Positions 5,535 to 10,342 of a stretch of DNA of 10,342 bases are shown one piece after another; position 1 is the first letter of the stretch; every line of letters begins with the position of its first letter. The notes under the pieces were generated by a model. The model made no database searches, was not told the DNA's origin, and was given only the letters and a program-made list of their open reading frames with translations. The position numbers were made by a program, and so were the translations under genes. The DNA is taken from contig JAJRTR010000017.1 of NCBI GenBank assembly GCA_024278215.1, positions 1-10,342 of the forward strand. The letters run 5' to 3'. The stretch is from a bacterium. Its GTDB lineage: Bacteria > UBP15 > UBA6099 > JAJRTR01.

Positions 5535-7367
5535 ATGAAGAAGTTTTCTGTCGCATTAGTATTATTACTATTAGCAATTATTATCGAGGGTGGTAATAAA
5601 GCATCGGCTTCATTTCCCACTTTGGATCTGGTTGCTGTTGTGACGTCCGTCAAGGGCGATGTCCAGGTGCGCAGGGATACGGACCGCAGCTGGATAGATG
5701 CTTCCAACGGAGTTACGCTTCGGACCGGTGATGCGGTGCGAACTAAAAGCAGCGGATCATGCGTTATCAAGTGGGCGCGCGGTAATATAATGAAGCTTAC
5801 CCCGTTTACCGAAATTGTCCTCGACAAGCTCATGGTCACACCGGCTACAAAAACCGAGATGAACAGACTTGCTCTTCGCAAAGGTCTGATATTCGCAAAA
5901 GTGAAGAAGCTGGAAGGCGATTCTTCGTTTTCGATAACGACGCCGACGGCGATTGCGGCGGTGAGGGGAACAAGGTTTTCCGTGCAGATTGATGCCGAGG
6001 GCGCAACCATTGTCAAATGTTCTGAAGGCGAGTTGTCGGTGAAGAATCACAGAGGGGACGAAGTGATTCTGGGTGAGGGCAGGAAAGTGGAAGTGCGAGT
6101 CGGTCGGAAACCTGGAGAGCCGACAGATATGTCCGAGGAAGAATTCAAGGATTTTCTGGGGCAGCGAGAAATAAATATTCCGGATATGGTGGTGCTCGAG
6201 CCGGCGGGCGACATGGAAGTGACGAAAACGCCGTTGAGGATCAGGGGATTCGCCGACCCGGCGGTAACAATCACTATAAACGGCAAACGAAGTGTGGTTT
6301 CGGCATCGGGAGAGTTCGAGAAAGCGGTTGCGCTTGACGTTGGAAAAAACTGGATAATTATAGAAGCGAAAAACAGCAGTGGAAACACTTTGAAAAAAGA
6401 ATATAAGATAACTTACTTCCCGAGTGTAAGGAATGTGGCGGCTGCGGAAGAAAAAAATGTTGTGGAGACGGGCGGCGAGGACGAAGTCGAGATGAGCGAC
6501 TGGGATTCGGAAAGCCTGGAAATCGATTACCCGCCCGCCGGTTATCTCACGCGCGATATGAGCATTACCGTCAGCGGAAAGAAACCGGTCGGCACGTCGA
6601 TGCTTGTAGTGAATGGGCGGCCTGTCGAAGATGCGGCTCCTCTGAGCAAAAGTTTCTCCACCAGGGCAGACCTGTTGCTGGAAGGTAAAAATGTTATCGA
6701 GGTGTCGGCTGTGCGCGGCGATAAGTTGATGAGTGATTCAGTGTCTGTCGTCAGGGACACGATTGCGCCGGACGTGACTATTGTAAAGCCGACAGGACAG
6801 TTCGATGTCACTACGGGAGATTGTGAACTGATCGGTACTGTGCCGTATTGCGAAGTGGCCGGTTTCACCGAGCCCGGGGTGATCCTTACGATAAACGACA
6901 TAAGACAGGAACTTGAGACTGACGGCAGTTTCAGCGCGGTTGTGCCCGTGGACTCGTCGGAATTTACGATAACCGTTTCGGCGGAAGATGACGCGGGCAA
7001 CAGGACCACCAAGGTAGTGACAAGGATGCCTCTGGACTCTCTGGAGATCGCGTCTCTGAGCATCAGTGTGAGCCCTGAAAGTATTGTTGCCGACAATGTG
7101 AGCACCTCCGTAATTACAGTAATCGGGCTGAACCATTACCAGCAGCCTGTATCCGGGGTTGACGTGAACTTGTCCACGAACTCCACGGGGGGGTATTTAT
7201 CTGAATCATCGATTTCTCTTTTTGGCGGAGTGGGAACGGCGATGTATCATGCCGGTATCAGCGGCACGCAGCGCAAAACTGTAGTGATAACTGTGTCGAA
7301 AGGTGGTGTAGCGGCCAGCGCGCAACTTATTTTACTGCCCGATTTCCCAGCGGAACCTGATGACTGA
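5535..7367 (+). CDS. Secreted FecR-domain protein with Ig-like repeats
   Basis: The 610-residue product begins with a clear signal peptide (MKKF, then a hydrophobic stretch 5-17, likely cleavage near ASA at 24-26), so it acts in the periplasm or at the surface. A FecR domain follows (about 60-190); its core 'TPTAIAAVRGTRFSV' (136-150) is the hallmark. Then come three Ig-like beta domains (about 216-295, 328-410, 411-497, the last with 'DDAGN'), joined by an acidic linker (305-330). A final invasin/Big_1-like domain ('SISVSPESIVADN', about 508-601) closes the chain. Classical FecR is a cytoplasmic-membrane anti-sigma regulator, but here there is no internal transmembrane helix and no sigma-factor gene nearby, so a structural or sensing surface role is more likely. 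The stop overlaps the next start (ATGACTGA), implying translational coupling to the barrel protein. The ribosome site is weak, but the signal peptide fixes the start. Confidence 0.85.
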   Translation: MKKFSVALVLLLLAIIIEGGNKASASFPTLDLVAVVTSVKGDVQVRRDTDRSWIDASNGVTLRTGDAVRTKSSGSCVIKWARGNIMKLTPFTEIVLDKLMVTPATKTEMNRLALRKGLIFAKVKKLEGDSSFSITTPTAIAAVRGTRFSVQIDAEGATIVKCSEGELSVKNHRGDEVILGEGRKVEVRVGRKPGEPTDMSEEEFKDFLGQREINIPDMVVLEPAGDMEVTKTPLRIRGFADPAVTITINGKRSVVSASGEFEKAVALDVGKNWIIIEAKNSSGNTLKKEYKITYFPSVRNVAAAEEKNVVETGGEDEVEMSDWDSESLEIDYPPAGYLTRDMSITVSGKKPVGTSMLVVNGRPVEDAAPLSKSFSTRADLLLEGKNVIEVSAVRGDKLMSDSVSVVRDTIAPDVTIVKPTGQFDVTTGDCELIGTVPYCEVAGFTEPGVILTINDIRQELETDGSFSAVVPVDSSEFTITVSAEDDAGNRTTKVVTRMPLDSLEIASLSISVSPESIVADNVSTSVITVIGLNHYQQPVSGVDVNLSTNSTGGYLSESSISLFGGVGTAMYHAGISGTQRKTVVITVSKGGVAASAQLILLPDFPAEPDD

Positions 7368-9297
7368 AACAGACGAGAAGAGAGAAAAACTTATTTTGGG
7401 ATTGGTGAAGCTTCCGATTTTGCTTCTGGTTTTTGTGACCTTGCTCAAGTGCGCTGTTGCATTTGCGCAGGAACAGAATGTTGATAACAAGGTGGGTATG
7501 GTGACTATCGTTTATCCTGAACCGGACACAAGAATTGAGGCTGCCAGGCCCATGATGGCGGTTGATTTCTCCGGGATGGAGACTGCTGTCGACCCATCGA
7601 GCGTCAGCTTGCTTGTCGACAGAGTGGATGTCACTTCCAACGCGGAGGTTACTCAATGGTATGTGATTTATGAGCCTGTTACTGACCTTGCGGCCGGTGA
7701 ACATAATGTTGTGATTACGGCAAAGGACGTCGAGGGCAAAAGCCTCGAGACTATTGCCTGGAAGTTTACAATCGGCGGCGCGAAACAGGACTTGTTTGAA
7801 AAGATGGTCCTGTATGAAAAAGGGCTCGGAGAGAAAGACAATACGATCGGACACTTGAGCTTAACTTCTGAATATACACATGCCGATTACACGTCTTCGC
7901 CGGATTACGATGTAACGGAGATCATGGAAAAAAAGGAGGGGATGGATCAGCTCCTGGACCTCGAGATAAGCAACATGTCCGCCGGCAGGTCTGTCGTCGG
8001 GGCCTTTTCTCGCAGGACACAAGCGTATACGGGCCGGACACTGGATGAATTGCTCATCGAGTATTCGGATTCGAACTTCACCGCCCAGACCGGAAACTTC
8101 TATCTCAAGATGTCGGACCTGACGATTGTGGGGACAGAAATGGCCGGTCTCAAACTGGATAAAAATATTGGCCGCTGGTCACTATCATTGTTCTCGGGCA
8201 GAACACAGGACCCGTCGACAAGTGGCACTTTCAAACAGATGACATCGGGAGTGAGCGGCACATTCGCGTGGGACAAATCGAACCGGACGTCTGTAACTGT
8301 CCTTCAGGGTGACGAACAGAGCAACTCTTTTTACGACAGGTATTCTTCTCCCGCCAGGGACAGGATTTTCAGTGTATTGCACGAGCATCGTGTTACGGAC
8401 GATATTTCGATGTCTTTTGAGGTCGCCGCAAACAGGAGAAAAGTGGCGAACGATGCCACGGACGGCGAAGAGGCTTTCAAGTTCAAGCTGTCGGGTAAGC
8501 AAAACAGGTTTTCCGGAAATTTCGAGCTTTATAATATCGACAAAGATTATGTGCCTGTCGGGGACGGCAACAATAAGTATCTTTCGAGCAACCGGGATGG
8601 GTTTAAAGGACGCGGTGCATACAGGGCCGCCAGGTGGGTGACTGTCGGCGCGGAGTATGAAGATTACGACAGTGAAGATGTGACGTCGGAGGTGTCGGAA
8701 ATTGTGAGAACAAAGCGCGGCAACGCTTTTGTCGCGATAGTCACTGATCCGTTCAAACAAATATCTTACAGAAAATCAAAATTGACGAATACAACGGGCA
8801 TAGTATCGGATTCCAACTCCTTCAATGTGCTGCTGCTGGTTCCGGATGCCAGTGTTTTTACGCGGACATCGGTTAGAGCCGGCTGGACGGATTCCGAATA
8901 CACTTCGCCGATTGTCGTGTCGGACAATACTTCGTATTCTTTCACGCTGTCGACACAATATCGAACAAATCTTTCTATGAGATTGTTGTTTATCAATATG
9001 AAGACGGATGACCTGACAAGAAACACGAGTACCGAAAATAAAAAAACGGGTGCCTATTTTGACTGGACAATAGACCCGGATAAGTACCAGCTCGAGAGCA
9101 GTTATGAAAATATTACGAAGAATGGCAGTTCGGTCGATACGCAGAAACAGGAAGTGAAGACACTTTTTCATATCACCGGCCACGAGTTTTTTGACTACTC
9201 GGTCGGACTTGATTTCGTATATTATGAAAACCGGATAAACCCTGAATATGATTTCGACCAGACGACATTCAAATCAGGGGTGGAAATGCGTTTTTAA
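7360..9297 (+). CDS. Outer-membrane beta-barrel protein with N-terminal Ig-like domain
   Basis: The 645-residue product has a charged 10-residue start, then a hydrophobic segment (about 11-35) with likely cleavage at AFA-Q (36/37). Residues about 47-138 form an Ig-like domain ('VDPSSVSLLVDRVDVTSNAEV', 'LAAGEHNVVITAKDVEGKSLE') of the same style as the Ig repeats of the preceding protein. The remainder (about 160-645) alternates polar and hydrophobic residues in many short strands rich in Y, F, S and T, and ends 'GVEMRF'. A C-terminal Phe is the usual outer-membrane insertion signal recognised by the Bam machinery. No TonB box or plug, OmpA-type peptidoglycan domain or protease motif was recognised, so transport, adhesion and anchoring are all open. 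Its ATG overlaps the FecR gene's stop by 8 bases, arguing for a stoichiometric pair. The ribosome site is weak, consistent with coupled translation. The family is not recognised by name. Confidence 0.8.
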   Translation: MTETDEKREKLILGLVKLPILLLVFVTLLKCAVAFAQEQNVDNKVGMVTIVYPEPDTRIEAARPMMAVDFSGMETAVDPSSVSLLVDRVDVTSNAEVTQWYVIYEPVTDLAAGEHNVVITAKDVEGKSLETIAWKFTIGGAKQDLFEKMVLYEKGLGEKDNTIGHLSLTSEYTHADYTSSPDYDVTEIMEKKEGMDQLLDLEISNMSAGRSVVGAFSRRTQAYTGRTLDELLIEYSDSNFTAQTGNFYLKMSDLTIVGTEMAGLKLDKNIGRWSLSLFSGRTQDPSTSGTFKQMTSGVSGTFAWDKSNRTSVTVLQGDEQSNSFYDRYSSPARDRIFSVLHEHRVTDDISMSFEVAANRRKVANDATDGEEAFKFKLSGKQNRFSGNFELYNIDKDYVPVGDGNNKYLSSNRDGFKGRGAYRAARWVTVGAEYEDYDSEDVTSEVSEIVRTKRGNAFVAIVTDPFKQISYRKSKLTNTTGIVSDSNSFNVLLLVPDASVFTRTSVRAGWTDSEYTSPIVVSDNTSYSFTLSTQYRTNLSMRLLFINMKTDDLTRNTSTENKKTGAYFDWTIDPDKYQLESSYENITKNGSSVDTQKQEVKTLFHITGHEFFDYSVGLDFVYYENRINPEYDFDQTTFKSGVEMRF

Positions 9298-9303
9298 TGA
9301 TAA

Positions 9304-9326
9304 CCCGCATATTTCACAAATGCGGG
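9304..9326. repeat. 23-bp palindromic repeat, copy B
   Basis: CCCGCAT (9304-9310) and ATGCGGG (9320-9326) pair perfectly around a 9-base loop. The sequence is the reverse complement of 1764-1786 with two differences. It starts 7 bases after the barrel gene's stop. The hairpin could slow or end transcription, but no T-run follows on either strand, so I call it a dispersed repeat. Confidence 0.65.
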
Positions 9327-9327
9327 T

Positions 9328-9453
9328 GAAAAACCGGAAGAATGCCCATAATACAAGGCGCGGCAAGTGAGTGGTTGGGGAGCATACAGCAGGTATGTGA
9401 CCGATCCCGAATCGCCGCCGCAACGCAGTAGAATGGGGGTTCTCACGGTTTTC
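9328..9453. repeat. Imperfect palindromic repeat, CAAGGCG...CAACGCAG type, copy 2
   Basis: Outer arms 9328-9349 and 9433-9453 match as inverted repeats at about 17 of 21 positions plus one gap. Inside lie the marker words CAAGGCG (9354-9360) and CAACGCAG (9421-9428), identical to those of copy 1 at 13-19 and 79-86. The core differs in sequence but keeps the shape: CATAC (9383-9387) and GTATG (9393-9397) around a 5-base loop, then a bulged G-rich/C-rich helix. Non-coding. Confidence 0.7.
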
Positions 9454-9477
9454 CGGATTTCTTTGTGAGAAATCCGG
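9453..9477. repeat. Perfect 10-bp hairpin upstream of the tail-fibre-like gene
   Basis: CCGGATTTCT (9453-9462) pairs perfectly with AGAAATCCGG (9468-9477) around a 5-base loop. No T-run follows, so it is not a standard terminator. It abuts the palindromic element on its left and overlaps the -35 region of a weak promoter candidate on its right, so it may be an operator or an extra arm of the element. Confidence 0.5.
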
Positions 9478-9492
9478 GATAAAGGTTATATT
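9463..9492 (+). promoter_or_regulatory. Weak promoter candidate for the tail-fibre-like gene
   Basis: TTGTGA (9463-9468) and TATATT (9487-9492) are 18 bases apart. The -35 falls in the loop and right arm of the hairpin at 9453-9477. A second possible -35, TTGACG (9491-9496), lacks a good -10. Tentative. Confidence 0.25.
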
Positions 9493-9528
9493 GACGAAAA
9501 TTCGGATTGCCGGTTTGAGGAGGATGCA

Positions 9529-10342
9529 ATGAGAAGGCTTATCCTGACAACAATGGCTATAATCCTGATGGCGGTGGTCTCACAAGCCGCTGTTTCCGGA
9601 CTTATAAATTACCAGGGGTACCTGAAGGAATCGGGGGTGGCGGTTACTGGGACGAAAAATATGTCCTTTTCACTTTATGATTCCGAGTCGGGAGGTTCTC
9701 TGCTGTGCTCGTCCGGCAGTCAGAGCATTACTGTGACAAAAGGGTTGTTCAATTATAAAATCGGTTCCGGTTCGTGCGATCTTTCAACTATCAACTGGCA
9801 GAATCCCGTTTATGTCGAGATTTCTGTGGAAGGGAATACCTTCACTCAGCGTGAACAAATAGCAGGTGCGGCTTATTCTCTCGATTCGGAAGCAGCGAAC
9901 GTGACATTCGAACCGGCGGGTGGAATATCAGCGACAGATGCGCAGGCGGCAATTGAAGAACTCGACAGCGAGAAACTCGCGCTCTCCGGCGGCTCGGTTT
10001 CGGGCAATCTCTCCGTTGTCGGGCAGGTGTCCATCTCCGGAGATTTGAGCCTGTCGTCAAATGTACTTGTGGCGGGCGATATTACGGCGACGACGGGTAC
10101 GATAACGGCGAATGCGTTCAGTGGCGACGGCTCGGCCCTGACTGGCGTGGTTGCGGCGGGAGCTGTCGCGAAAACCGGCGATGCAATGACGGGCGATCTG
10201 AATGTGGGCGCGGATGTGCTTGTGGCGGGCGACATAACGGCTGCGACGGGTACGATAACGGCGAATGCGTTCAGTGGCGACGGTTCTGCACTAACTGGCG
10301 TGACTGGAACAGATAATACGAAGCTGCCCACCACAGGCGGTA
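9529..10342 (+). CDS. Repetitive tail-fibre-like surface protein, N-terminal part
   Basis: The frame is open from ATG 9529 to the window end (271 codons), so the gene is cut by the window, not broken. GAGGAGG (9517-9523) is a strong ribosome site. A signal peptide is clear: MRRL, then a hydrophobic stretch, with likely cleavage near SQA/AVSG (18-24). Mature residues begin 'GLINYQGYLKESG' and run through a beta-rich domain (about 25-125: 'MSFSLYDSESGGSLLC', 'PVYVEISVEG', 'QREQIAGAAYS'), a head common in surface proteins of environmental diderms. After it come low-complexity repeats, 'TGTITANAFSGDGSALTGV' and 'KTGDAMTGDL', of the type found in phage tail fibres and trimeric surface fibres. The 84-base unit at 10066-10149 recurs at 10219-10302. 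It is probably an exported fibre or adhesin; a receptor cannot be named. No phage structural gene is nearby, so a prophage origin is not supported. Confidence 0.8.
   Translation, partial: MRRLILTTMAIILMAVVSQAAVSGLINYQGYLKESGVAVTGTKNMSFSLYDSESGGSLLCSSGSQSITVTKGLFNYKIGSGSCDLSTINWQNPVYVEISVEGNTFTQREQIAGAAYSLDSEAANVTFEPAGGISATDAQAAIEELDSEKLALSGGSVSGNLSVVGQVSISGDLSLSSNVLVAGDITATTGTITANAFSGDGSALTGVVAAGAVAKTGDAMTGDLNVGADVLVAGDITAATGTITANAFSGDGSALTGVTGTDNTKLPTTGG
10066..10302 (+). repeat. Intragenic direct repeat, 153-base period
   Basis: Segments 10066-10149 and 10219-10302 (84 bases each) match at 76 of 84 positions, offset by 153 bases (51 codons). The central stretch is identical. Most differences are at third codon positions, so the repeated protein sequence (LVAGDITA...ALTGV) is nearly unchanged, which suggests duplication followed by selection on the protein. 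More units may lie beyond the window. Confidence 0.9.

Noticed and set aside
5535-6110. Classical FecR anti-sigma regulator of an iron-uptake system.
   Set aside because: No internal transmembrane helix, no sigma factor and no TonB-dependent receptor nearby; the signal peptide and Ig repeats indicate an exported protein.
7327-7854. 175-codon minus-strand frame opposite the start of the barrel gene.
   Set aside because: It opposes a clear signal-peptide/Ig region and overlaps the coupled start site; no ribosome site or recognised domain.
9304-9335. Intrinsic terminator after the barrel gene.
   Set aside because: The hairpin is good but no T-run follows on either strand, and the sequence is a dispersed repeat also seen at 1764-1786.
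1-10342. tRNA, rRNA, CRISPR array, transposase or prophage genes.
   Set aside because: None seen on either strand; the palindromic repeats lack the regular repeat-spacer pattern of CRISPR, and no recombinase gene is present.

Overview
The window holds eight protein-coding genes from a diderm (outer-membrane) bacterium with roughly balanced base composition. The diderm inference rests on two things: a predicted outer-membrane beta-barrel that ends in a terminal phenylalanine, and several signal-peptide surface proteins. The mix of a FecR/Ig-like surface operon, a 'LINYQGYLKE' tail-fibre-like surface protein, a short transaldolase and many intergenic palindromic repeats resembles little-cultured environmental phyla (Omnitrophota, Elusimicrobiota, Desulfobacterota and similar). 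The sequence alone does not fix the phylum.

Layout. Positions 1-439 are non-coding. They hold an imperfect palindromic repeat (2-97), the end of a second repeat (112-143) and a strikingly well-paired two-arm RNA fold (144-323). A promoter-like sequence and an 11-bp hairpin follow, just ahead of hypB (440-1102, +), the GTPase of [NiFe]-hydrogenase nickel insertion. Next is a short PAS-domain gene (1244-1675, +) that appears cut off by a repeat-like sequence. Three genes then run leftward: pyrG (1804-3423, CTP synthase), a HAD-IIA phosphatase (3466-4257) and a short-form transaldolase (4444-5100). The transaldolase is read from a near-perfect sigma-70-type promoter at 5227-5254, and all three genes may share it.

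The promoter region at 5101-5534 is divergent and carries a 56-bp palindrome. To the right, a FecR-domain/Ig-repeat protein (5535-7367) overlaps by 8 bases a signal-peptide/Ig/beta-barrel protein (7360-9297). Together they look like a coupled cell-surface pair. Positions 9298-9528 are again packed with palindromic repeats. They lead into the start of a repetitive tail-fibre-like surface protein (9529 onward, cut by the window end).

The left half is housekeeping and cofactor metabolism (nickel insertion, CTP synthesis, sugar-phosphate carbon). The right half is envelope and surface. The most unusual signals are the structured leader upstream of hypB, the FecR-Ig/barrel pair, and a set of related palindromic repeats in nearly every intergenic gap, one of which coincides with the premature end of the PAS gene.
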